Below, one piece after another: positions 8,297-15,916 of a stretch of 64,000 bases of DNA. The position numbers were made by a program, and so were the translations under genes. The notes below the pieces were generated by a model, which worked only from the letters and a program-made list of their open reading frames with translations, did no database searches and was not told the origin of the DNA. Position 1 is the stretch's first letter, and each line of letters begins with the position of its first letter. This stretch comes from an uncultured Verrucomicrobiota bacterium (lineage in GTDB: Bacteria > Verrucomicrobiota > Verrucomicrobiia > Opitutales > Opitutaceae): positions 106,231 to 170,230 of the forward strand of contig CAIQAB010000013.1 in assembly GCA_903869675.1 (NCBI GenBank). Direction: 5' to 3'.

Positions 8297-10951
8297 CTAC
8301 CAAGCGGACTGAAATAGATGCGTCCCGGGCTCCGCTTCATGGGAAACTTCGGAGCCATCCTTTAATGGCATCCGCACGGTCGCAGTGGTATTTGGAGGGA
8401 TTGAAGTCCGCAGAACCAGTTTGCCCATGCTCTTCTCCCAGCGCACTGCCACCCGCCCATGGGGTGTTTCGTGCCACGCCTCCACCCAATCCAGTTTCTC
8501 CAGCGGGTGCGGGCGAATGATAATATGCTTAAATCCCGGGGCCTTTTCATCCGGCTGTATACCAGCCAGATCATGATAAAACCACTCAGTGACCGAACCG
8601 AGAAAGAAATGATTTTGCGAGGCACCGAGTTGCGCGTTCCATGACTCGGCAAGGGTGGTGTTACCCTGCTTCAACTGAAAAGCGTAGCCAGGCCTATCTG
8701 GGTTAGTGACCAGATGATAGATGAGATCCGCCCGGCCGGCCTCGGTCAGCGCACGAAATAAGTAAGGCGTGCCAATCGCTCCGGTAGTATAATGCCCCCG
8801 CGTCTCGATGTCACGAAGCAGCGCGGCCAACACCGGGACTCGCTCGGCCGGCTCAACGAGGCCGAGTGCGAGCGGAAGCGCCAAAGAGGCCTGGGAGCCG
8901 CTGCCGTAGAGTTCAGGCGACGCCGGCCTGTAAAGTTCCCGGTTAAAAACCCCGCGGATCTCCTCGGCCTTGGTCCTGAACATCACGGCATCGTCGGAGT
9001 TACCGACCACGGCGGCGACCTTTGCCAGAGTGTCTGTATCGAGCCAAAAATGAGCTGTGGCGGTGAGTGCAGGAGGCGTGAGATTGGCGCGACCGGGCTT
9101 GTCCAGCGATATATCATACCAATCGCCCAGCCCCTCGGTCAACAAGCCGCCGGCGGACTGGCGCTCGAGGTAGGCAAAATAGCGCTTCATCGCTTCGTAA
9201 TTTTCACGCAGCGGTCTGTCATCCCCGGTGAAGACATACTGCTGCCAAGGCACGAGTATGAAGGAGGCGCCCCACTCGGCGGCGGCTCGGTAAGTGCCCT
9301 TGAAAACGGTGTATTCCGGCGCGATATTGGGGATCAAACCCTCGGGCGTCTGGGCTTCAGCCATATCGCGCACGTTCTTGGCCGCTAGACGGTCGAGCGC
9401 CCACTCGTATCGCAAAGAAGGACCGTTGAGATGGTTTTGTTCGAGCCAGCCGAGTTTCTCTCGGTGAGGACAATCCGTAAGGATGGAGACCATGTTGGAA
9501 CGCTGTGCCCAGCGCACCAAATCACGGATGCGATTGAGCGTCGGATCCGAGCAGACGAAATTGCCCGCCGCCGCCGCGGTGGAATGCACGACAACCATCT
9601 CGAGGCCATCAATGCGGGGAAGCTCGCCACCCTCGGCAGCAGGCGACAATTCGGCGTATAGATAACGAGAGCCAAGGTAGTAAAACTGAGGAAACCAGGT
9701 TTCCGGACCGTCAGTCGCCTTGGTGTATTGCCACCAAGCGCTACCTCGGTGCGCCCCACCCATGGTCGAGCGGTTAATGGTGCCATCGGCGTTGACCACT
9801 TCGCCCGCGGTGAGCTTCACCACCGACCCCACGGGGCCGCTCATGGTGAGGCGTGGCATAAAGGAGGCGTTTTGACCAAAATCATAAAGCACAACGCCAG
9901 GCGAAAGCTCACGCTTAACGGCGACCGGGCGAGTTTCTATCGGAGCAACCGGCTCCGCCGCGTGGCTCTGGCCGCGCAATACGCCACTCTCGCCGGTATA
10001 GACTACCGCCGGCGTCCAGCCGATATCGGCAAAGCCAGGACTGGCCCAGCCCGCCTGCACCCGCCGGGCGTCAAAATCTTCGCCACCATAGATACTGGAA
10101 AACGTGATCGGCCCCGCCTGGGTTTTCCAACTTTCGTCACTCAGGATGGTCTCGACCGTGCCATCAGCGTAGTCGAGGCGGAGCTGAAAAATCGCCCGCT
10201 GCGGGCCGAAGGAGCCTTTGAATTTCGCGAAGCGCCCTTCCGGCCGGACCACATGAGCCATGCCGTTGCCCAAGGAGAGGCCAGCGGCGTTCGTGCCGGA
10301 GCGAAGTAACGCGGTCACGTCGCGAGTGTCGTAAAGAATCGAGTCCGCATAATCGGTCCAACCGGGTGAAAGCACATCCACGCCCGCTTTGGCGCCGTTG
10401 AGGAAGAGCTCATACTGGCCGAGACCGGTCACCTGCGCGAGCGCCCGTCGAAGGCCCGGGCGCACGGTAAACTCGCGCCGCAGCAGGGTGTTTTCCAGAC
10501 GCTCCGCGCCGGCAGCGGTGATCCACTTCGCACGCCACTCCCCCGGCGCCAGCAGCCCCATGGTCCAGCTGGCAACCGCACTCCACGCCGAGGCGTGGCC
10601 GTGTTTATCCCAGCTCCGCACCTTCCAATACAGCCGCTCCGACGAACCGAGCGCACGACCCGCGTAGGGCACAAGCCCGGTCTGATCACCCTCGACGCGA
10701 CCACTATCCCAGACATCGCCGACCTCCTTCGCAAGCGCGTCGGGCGAGACGGCGACCAGCACCTGCCAAGCCGTTTGACGCTGACCCGGCTTATCAGACG
10801 TGATCTGCCAAGACAGCCGGGGCTGCGTTACGTCTACGCCCAGCGGTTCAGCGGCCAGTTCGCAACGGAGATTAACCACCGAGGAGACTGCCTTGACCGT
10901 GGCTAAGCTCGATAGCAACAATCCCAACCCGATCCACAGTCGCGCGATCAT
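8297..10951 (-). CDS. GH78 family alpha-L-rhamnosidase, secreted
   Basis: An exported GH78 alpha-L-rhamnosidase that hydrolyses terminal alpha-L-rhamnose from pectins, ulvan-like glycans or glycosides. It has a short signal peptide (residues 1-21, ending VKA). The conserved N-terminal Fn3-like start (VNLRCELAAEPLGVD) and the central (alpha/alpha)6 barrel are both present. The signature DCPHREKLGW has its Glu near residue 498, the expected general acid. EWGASFILVPWQ and GLGDWYDI are further family motifs. At 884 residues it is full length. It is the last gene of the seven-gene minus-strand operon; its ATG overlaps the stop of the sialidase-like gene as ATGA (10948-10951). The family is certain; the exact linkage cleaved cannot be read from sequence. 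Confidence 0.94.
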   Translation of the reverse strand: MIARLWIGLGLLLSSLATVKAVSSVVNLRCELAAEPLGVDVTQPRLSWQITSDKPGQRQTAWQVLVAVSPDALAKEVGDVWDSGRVEGDQTGLVPYAGRALGSSERLYWKVRSWDKHGHASAWSAVASWTMGLLAPGEWRAKWITAAGAERLENTLLRREFTVRPGLRRALAQVTGLGQYELFLNGAKAGVDVLSPGWTDYADSILYDTRDVTALLRSGTNAAGLSLGNGMAHVVRPEGRFAKFKGSFGPQRAIFQLRLDYADGTVETILSDESWKTQAGPITFSSIYGGEDFDARRVQAGWASPGFADIGWTPAVVYTGESGVLRGQSHAAEPVAPIETRPVAVKRELSPGVVLYDFGQNASFMPRLTMSGPVGSVVKLTAGEVVNADGTINRSTMGGAHRGSAWWQYTKATDGPETWFPQFYYLGSRYLYAELSPAAEGGELPRIDGLEMVVVHSTAAAAGNFVCSDPTLNRIRDLVRWAQRSNMVSILTDCPHREKLGWLEQNHLNGPSLRYEWALDRLAAKNVRDMAEAQTPEGLIPNIAPEYTVFKGTYRAAAEWGASFILVPWQQYVFTGDDRPLRENYEAMKRYFAYLERQSAGGLLTEGLGDWYDISLDKPGRANLTPPALTATAHFWLDTDTLAKVAAVVGNSDDAVMFRTKAEEIRGVFNRELYRPASPELYGSGSQASLALPLALGLVEPAERVPVLAALLRDIETRGHYTTGAIGTPYLFRALTEAGRADLIYHLVTNPDRPGYAFQLKQGNTTLAESWNAQLGASQNHFFLGSVTEWFYHDLAGIQPDEKAPGFKHIIIRPHPLEKLDWVEAWHETPHGRVAVRWEKSMGKLVLRTSIPPNTTATVRMPLKDGSEVSHEAEPGTHLFQSAW

Positions 10952-12024
10952 AATTTAGCTGGATCCAAGACCACGTGCTTTATGACCTCGCGGTTCACAG
11001 TGTAGGTGATGTGGACCAGTCCGTCGGAGGCCTGAATGACCGCCGGGTAGGCGTAGCCGCTCTTGCAAGGCTCGCTCTCAAGCGTGACGGCGCGCCGCCA
11101 CACCAAACCGTCGGAAGAGACCGCGACATCCAGCGGACAACGATCCCCTTTAGCCTCATCAGCCCGATGGGCGGAGTGGTTGTAAACCAATAACTGCCGC
11201 CCGTCGGCGAGCGTCACCGCATCCGTGCCGGAATTAGGGTTCGGCAGATCAATCGCAGTAAGCGGGCTCCAGGTCTGCCCGCCGTCCTTGGACCAAGTCT
11301 GGGCGACCACTCCCTGTTTGGTCCGGCAGAGTGCCTGGAGGCGGCCATCGGAATAGAAAAGGATGCTCGGCTGAATCGCATCGAACCCGGGACCTTTTTT
11401 CACCGGCCCGATTTTTTCCCATGTCGCGCCGGCATCACGCGTGCGTTCGAAGTGCACCAGCCAGCCGTCGCCGTCCTTATCGCCCGTGGGGCTTTTGTTA
11501 CCCTCAGTGCTAACCGGTGAAAGCCAGGAGCCATCGGGCATCGACACCGGTTTGTTTTTAATTGGACCGAGAATGCCCTCAGGCAGCCGGCGGGGCGAAC
11601 CCCAAACCCGCCCGCCATCGCCCGAAGTGATCAACATGCCCCACCAGTCGCGCGGTGTGGGCCCAACTTTATAAAAAAGCTGCAAGGGCGCATCTTTCGG
11701 CGCGAAAAGAACTGGATTCCATGTTGGCAAGCGGGGGGAATCCTCCGGCTGAACACCGTCGGCGACCATTACCCCTGGCGTCCAATGCCCGGACTCAAAA
11801 CGAGCCACGTAGATGCATACATCCGGGTTCCGTTCCTTGGTGCCGCCAAACCACGCCGCTACCAATTGCCCCGGAGCAGTTTCCACAATGGTCGAAGCGT
11901 GGCACTCGGGATAGGACGCGCCACGATTGATCAATTCCGCCCGCACCACCGCCGGATGCGGAGCGGCGGCGCGAAGGCCAAGCGCCAGGGAGAGAAAAAC
12001 CAGCGAGAGGGGCAAAGTTTTCAT
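10948..12024 (-). CDS. Sialidase-like (BNR) beta-propeller exo-glycosidase, secreted
   Basis: A 358-residue secreted six-bladed propeller of the BNR_2/GH33-like sialidase superfamily. The signal peptide covers residues 1-19. Asp-box-like repeats are visible (SGDGGRVWGSP, TRDAGATWE, SKDGGQTWS), as is the N-terminal CHASTIVETAPGQLVAAWFGG segment shared by bacterial exo-sialidase-like proteins in plant-polysaccharide loci. The GH33 fold is also used for other ulosonic acids such as Kdo and DHA of pectin, and the neighbourhood (rhamnosidase, apiosidase-like enzyme) makes a plant or algal substrate more likely than sialic acid. No NanE/NanK/NagB genes are nearby. It overlaps both neighbours by four bases (ATGA), so coupled translation is likely. 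Confidence 0.85.
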   Translation of the reverse strand: MKTLPLSLVFLSLALGLRAAAPHPAVVRAELINRGASYPECHASTIVETAPGQLVAAWFGGTKERNPDVCIYVARFESGHWTPGVMVADGVQPEDSPRLPTWNPVLFAPKDAPLQLFYKVGPTPRDWWGMLITSGDGGRVWGSPRRLPEGILGPIKNKPVSMPDGSWLSPVSTEGNKSPTGDKDGDGWLVHFERTRDAGATWEKIGPVKKGPGFDAIQPSILFYSDGRLQALCRTKQGVVAQTWSKDGGQTWSPLTAIDLPNPNSGTDAVTLADGRQLLVYNHSAHRADEAKGDRCPLDVAVSSDGLVWRRAVTLESEPCKSGYAYPAVIQASDGLVHITYTVNREVIKHVVLDPAKL

Positions 12025-13304
12025 GGAGAAAAAGTCTTCGAAGAACGGACGATATCTCGCCGAACAAAAACAAAGGCGGCAACGAGCAGCAGCGCGGCCG
12101 AGAGCACATATATGACACCGCCAAAGGCGATGGCTTCGCTCATGTTATCAATCTCTATGCTATGCCTACCATATTTTGTCGCGAGGCCTACCGCAACCGG
12201 ACCGAGCGCCCCACCACCCCAACCAACCGTGTTCATGATTCCGGCCGCCGTCGCGCGGGCACGGGGCTCAATCACATCATAGAGCGAGGCGAAGATATTC
12301 GCGTCGTATAACCCCTTGCAAAACCCGAAAAGAGACATGGCAAGCAGCAGCGTGCGAACCTCCCGGGTTAGTCCGACCATGACGATAAATCCCGCGCCCA
12401 CAACAAGTCCGACAGCTTGGACGAGAATGCGGCCTCCGGCAAATCGCTTAGCGAGTGCATCAGCCAGTAGCCCCCCGATCGGAACGCTAAACGCACTCGC
12501 TAGGTGAATAAATACCGATCCGGAAAGACCTGCGGTTGTGAGCTTGAAGGCGAATTTCTCGGTCAAAAAAGTCGGCGTCCAAGTCAAGAAAACCGTCGCG
12601 ACAAAGTTCGCCCCTAAAAAGCCAAACATCAGCAACACCGCCGTCGGCCGCCGAAAAATCTCCCGGAGTGTTGGGCCGATACCCAACGGACCCTCCTGCG
12701 GCGTGGCATCAGAATTAATACCATCTGATACACCACGCACCGGTTCACGAAGAAAACGCAACAAAACCAGCGCCAAGACAAAGCCGGCGACGCCAAAAAA
12801 ATAGAATCCCACACGCCAGCCATATTGCTCGGCAAACCAAGCCCCGAGCCAACTACCAACAATAGTCCCTGCATACACGCTAGACTGATGGAACGACATG
12901 GCACGAGATCGCGTATCACGTCCATGATAGTCGCTTACAAGCGACATGGTTGCCGGGAAATAAAAGGTTTCTCCCATGCCCTCGAGTGCGCGCACGGTAA
13001 CAAAATGCCAGAAACGGCTACACCATCCGGTGAACACGGTCACCAAACTCCAAAACAAGCACCCACCCAAGATGAGCTTTTTACGTGAGAACCGGTCGGC
13101 AATGAAGCCCGCCAAGGGGGCGCCAGCGGCGTAAACCCACGCAAAGGCGGATCCAATAAGTCCAAGCTGCACCGGACCAAAACCAAACTCGGTCTTAAGC
13201 TTGGGAAAAACCGAGAAAATGGCCTGCCGGTCCGCATAGTTGAAAAAACAGATAAACCAAAGCATCCCGACCACCGCCCATTTATAGTTCTTGGAATTTT
13301 TCAC
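12021..13304 (-). CDS. MFS transporter, anion:cation symporter (ACS) family, probable sugar-acid importer
   Basis: A 12-helix major facilitator of the ACS family, whose members usually carry hexuronates, galactonate or related acids with protons. The N-terminal part shows FFNYADRQAIFSV and the loop 2-3 signature GFIADRFSRKKLILGG; REPVRG lies in the central loop. I place the start at GTG 13304 and not at the upstream TTG (13322) for two reasons: this GTG forms a GTGA overlap with the stop of the preceding gene, as at other junctions of the operon, and it has a good GGAGG seven bases upstream. The transporter is embedded among secreted glycosidases, so it probably imports a released mono- or oligosaccharide acid. 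Confidence 0.9.
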   Translation of the reverse strand: MKNSKNYKWAVVGMLWFICFFNYADRQAIFSVFPKLKTEFGFGPVQLGLIGSAFAWVYAAGAPLAGFIADRFSRKKLILGGCLFWSLVTVFTGWCSRFWHFVTVRALEGMGETFYFPATMSLVSDYHGRDTRSRAMSFHQSSVYAGTIVGSWLGAWFAEQYGWRVGFYFFGVAGFVLALVLLRFLREPVRGVSDGINSDATPQEGPLGIGPTLREIFRRPTAVLLMFGFLGANFVATVFLTWTPTFLTEKFAFKLTTAGLSGSVFIHLASAFSVPIGGLLADALAKRFAGGRILVQAVGLVVGAGFIVMVGLTREVRTLLLAMSLFGFCKGLYDANIFASLYDVIEPRARATAAGIMNTVGWGGGALGPVAVGLATKYGRHSIEIDNMSEAIAFGGVIYVLSAALLLVAAFVFVRRDIVRSSKTFSP

Positions 13305-14275
13305 TGCGCACCCTCCGGCCAAGCCGCGCGCAAAGATTCAATTAAACCCCTTGGCACCTGAACAATGCTGCCGTGACGGGCCTGCGCCGGAAACCTTACC
13401 CGATCACTCACATCCTCCCAATTCTTTAGATCCCGTGAGCGAACCATCCCGATGGAGTCGAGTTGGTGTTTGTCAAAATAAACACGGTATTCACCTTCCA
13501 CCTTGATGGCGGTCGGCCCCTCCGCCCAGTAGTCACCGGTGAGCGCGGGCGAGACTGCGCCCCACGGCCCCTCGGCGTTAGCACTACGAACCATACGGAT
13601 ATTTTTCTCTGTTTTCGGAGCAAAAGTCTCGTTTTTTATAAACATCAGCCAGCCGCCGTCGCTATCATGTAGTAAATTAGCATCAATCACGTTGAAGCCA
13701 CCGTCATAAAGCAACTTCGCAGGCGTATAGCGCAAGAAATCTGTTGTAGTCGTCGCATAGATGCGGTGGTTGCGCTCGGGGCGCTTGTTGGACATGGCAG
13801 TGTCAGGGAACCGGCCGAGAATCGTGGTAGACCAGAAAATCAGGTAGTTTTTTTTATAATCATCCCAGATAATTTCTGGCGCCCAGCAATTCTGTGCGTC
13901 CGATTCGTGCATCATAACCGGAATGGCCTGCTGGTCAGACCAATGAATAAGATCCGATGATGAAGCGTGGCCGATTGTTCGTCCAGTCCAACCCGTAGTC
14001 CAAACGAGATGCCACAATTTGTCAGGACCCAGATATAAACATGGATCACGCATGATCTTCGCCTCGCCTGCGGTTGGGACGAGACAAGGCTTACCTTCCT
14101 TGAGCATTTTAAAGTCGTAACCGTCTGGACTCCAAGCTAAACGGAACCCTTCAGCCTCCCGGTCGTGATAAAAATAGGCGAAAAGATAACAGGGATCCTG
14201 TGATACGGATGCCGTTACCGAGGTTGGCACCCCTAAGCCAATTATAAAACAAAATGCAATTATACGCGATATCAT
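13301..14275 (-). CDS. GH43-like five-bladed propeller glycosidase, secreted
   Basis: A 324-residue exported protein with the fold pattern of clan GH-F arabinanases/xylosidases and GH117-like enzymes. A signal peptide spans residues 1-22. Blade motifs include WSPDGYDFKML, MRDPCLYLGPDKLWHLVWT, SSSDLIHWSDQQ and NCWAPEIIWDD, where the Asp of MRDPC and the Glu of WAPE fit the catalytic positions of the clan. GH43-type arabinofuranosidase or galactosidase activity is the likely role, but the subfamily is not certain. It sits two bases after the DUF5060 gene and overlaps the MFS gene start. Its DNA is visibly more AT-rich than most of the window, for example at 13841-13870 and 14230-14275. Confidence 0.82.
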   Translation of the reverse strand: MISRIIAFCFIIGLGVPTSVTASVSQDPCYLFAYFYHDREAEGFRLAWSPDGYDFKMLKEGKPCLVPTAGEAKIMRDPCLYLGPDKLWHLVWTTGWTGRTIGHASSSDLIHWSDQQAIPVMMHESDAQNCWAPEIIWDDYKKNYLIFWSTTILGRFPDTAMSNKRPERNHRIYATTTTDFLRYTPAKLLYDGGFNVIDANLLHDSDGGWLMFIKNETFAPKTEKNIRMVRSANAEGPWGAVSPALTGDYWAEGPTAIKVEGEYRVYFDKHQLDSIGMVRSRDLKNWEDVSDRVRFPAQARHGSIVQVPRGLIESLRAAWPEGAQ

Positions 14276-14277
14276 GG

Positions 14278-15876
14278 TTAGTCGTTGGGCAGCACGGTGG
14301 CCGCGGGTTTTCCGTCCTGCCCGATGCGTCGAACGCGCACCGCCATACCCGGTTTTCCCGAAAGCTTCACCACCCGTTCGGCAACGTCAACGTAATGATA
14401 ATTATCGAGCTTTTTGGTTACGAATTCACCCTCGACAGGAGTAATTGACATATCCCAGGTATCAATGATCTCGACCTGATAATGTTGACCGTCGATCACG
14501 CCATTTTTATAAAGCCTGAAACGCCACTCCAATGGAGTGGCTTGTCCGAAATAAGTAAGATAATAAAGTCCAGGCACTCCCCCGGTGTTCACATCCTGCC
14601 ATTTATCAATCGGGTCAATACCTTGGGCGGGACTCTCCTCGAGCACTTTGCGTAAAAATGCAAGGCGGGGCGCACTTTGGCCGCTCAACTTGCCACCAAA
14701 TGAAGTCCAGGTATCCTCTTCGACGGTAGTGAAATAGTCGCCATGCCCGACATAGGTTCCAGCAACGGTGCCACACCAGAAACGATGCACCATTTCCTGA
14801 CCCGTGAGATTCCCCCAACGGTATTGAGTCACGCCTTCATACTTTACTTCATCATATACCACGGGCTTGCGCCAGACGCCGCGATACATCTCCGCCCGAC
14901 CCGGCTCCTCCACCGCGGCTCCGTTTTGCATGGAAACATGCGTAATCCACGACTTGCCGTGATCGTATATAATGGCGCCATTGTGAATCGAGCGGAGGCG
15001 CTGATGCGGATCACACTCTTGCACGAGATTTCCGAGACGATCCCAGTCGGCCTCGGTTTTGGTCCGCAGAAAATCATATTCATTGGCCAACGACCACCAA
15101 ATATTGCGATAAGCACCGAGACGGGCCACGACATAACGAACGTAACGCTCATCGGCAACGGCATCCATCGTCTCAAATCCAAATTTACCGTAAGGGTTGA
15201 AGAGAATGACATCCGCCTGGATACCCAGATCACTTAGCTGCCTGATGCGGTTTTCAAAATGCCGGAAATAATCAGGGTTAAAACGGCTAAAATCCCATGC
15301 ATACGGTGGAGTGCCTGCGAAAGGCCAGCGGGGGGGGGCGAAATGATTTTGATAAGGGGTGGGTTGCGGGGTGAGCAGCATGCGCGCTTTATTGAAGGGC
15401 GAGGCCGCCAAAGTGCGGAGAGTCTCCTCCTGGAGTTCCTCCGGCGCATCTGTCCAGTTGTAGATGGTAGTGCCAACCTGTTTAAACGGCGTGCCATCCG
15501 CATAAGCAAAATGGAATGTATTTTGCACCTGCACCGGCCCGTGATTGCCCGAGGCGGGGGACGTCACGATAAACTTGCCGAGTTTGCCGGTCAGTTCCCA
15601 GCGATTGCTCTTGGTTTCATAACGCCAGTCCCCGGTCGCACCGGGGCTGAATCGAATTTTATAAATACCATCACCATCATAAAACCCAGGGACCGTGACG
15701 GTGGTATTACCGTCGGTAAACACCGCGCCAAAACGCACCTCCAGGAAGGGGTTGCCCCCTGCAGGCCCTTTGAGCTCAAGTTCAAACACGCCCCATTTCT
15801 CTATAGTGGAGAAACCTGCCGCCACTCCACAAAGCGCGGTGAGCGTAAACAGAATAAAGCAGCAAATATATTTCAT
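14278..15876 (-). CDS. DUF5060/apiosidase-like (DUF4038-type) glycoside hydrolase, secreted
   Basis: A 532-residue secreted glycosidase. After the signal peptide (1-20) comes an N-terminal beta-sandwich of DUF5060 type (residues about 25-108; FELELKGP, TVPGFYDGDGIYKIRFSP). A TIM barrel of the DUF4038/apiosidase-like superfamily follows (about 115-430). It has the clan-A style acid/base in SLANEYDF (Asn265-Glu266) and a likely nucleophile in KPVVYDEVKYEG (Glu343). The C-terminal beta domain is DUF5605-like. GH140 apiosidase of rhamnogalacturonan II is the best characterised relative, but the actual substrate is unknown. The gene lies within the minus operon, 40 bases after the beta-helix gene. 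A G9 tract (15330-15338) falls inside the coding region at Pro181-Pro182. Confidence 0.85.
   Translation of the reverse strand: MKYICCFILFTLTALCGVAAGFSTIEKWGVFELELKGPAGGNPFLEVRFGAVFTDGNTTVTVPGFYDGDGIYKIRFSPGATGDWRYETKSNRWELTGKLGKFIVTSPASGNHGPVQVQNTFHFAYADGTPFKQVGTTIYNWTDAPEELQEETLRTLAASPFNKARMLLTPQPTPYQNHFAPPRWPFAGTPPYAWDFSRFNPDYFRHFENRIRQLSDLGIQADVILFNPYGKFGFETMDAVADERYVRYVVARLGAYRNIWWSLANEYDFLRTKTEADWDRLGNLVQECDPHQRLRSIHNGAIIYDHGKSWITHVSMQNGAAVEEPGRAEMYRGVWRKPVVYDEVKYEGVTQYRWGNLTGQEMVHRFWCGTVAGTYVGHGDYFTTVEEDTWTSFGGKLSGQSAPRLAFLRKVLEESPAQGIDPIDKWQDVNTGGVPGLYYLTYFGQATPLEWRFRLYKNGVIDGQHYQVEIIDTWDMSITPVEGEFVTKKLDNYHYVDVAERVVKLSGKPGMAVRVRRIGQDGKPAATVLPND
15330..15338. repeat. G9 homopolymer tract inside the DUF5060 glycosidase gene
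   Basis: Nine consecutive G on + (C9 on the coding strand) at Pro181-Pro182 of the DUF5060 enzyme. The frame is intact here. Such a tract can slip and switch a gene off, or can be a sequencing-error spot; nothing in the sequence tells which. Confidence 0.6.
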
Positions 15877-15916
15877 GGGGAATTAAAATAGCGTTAGAAT
15901 TATAGGCGCGAGTGGA

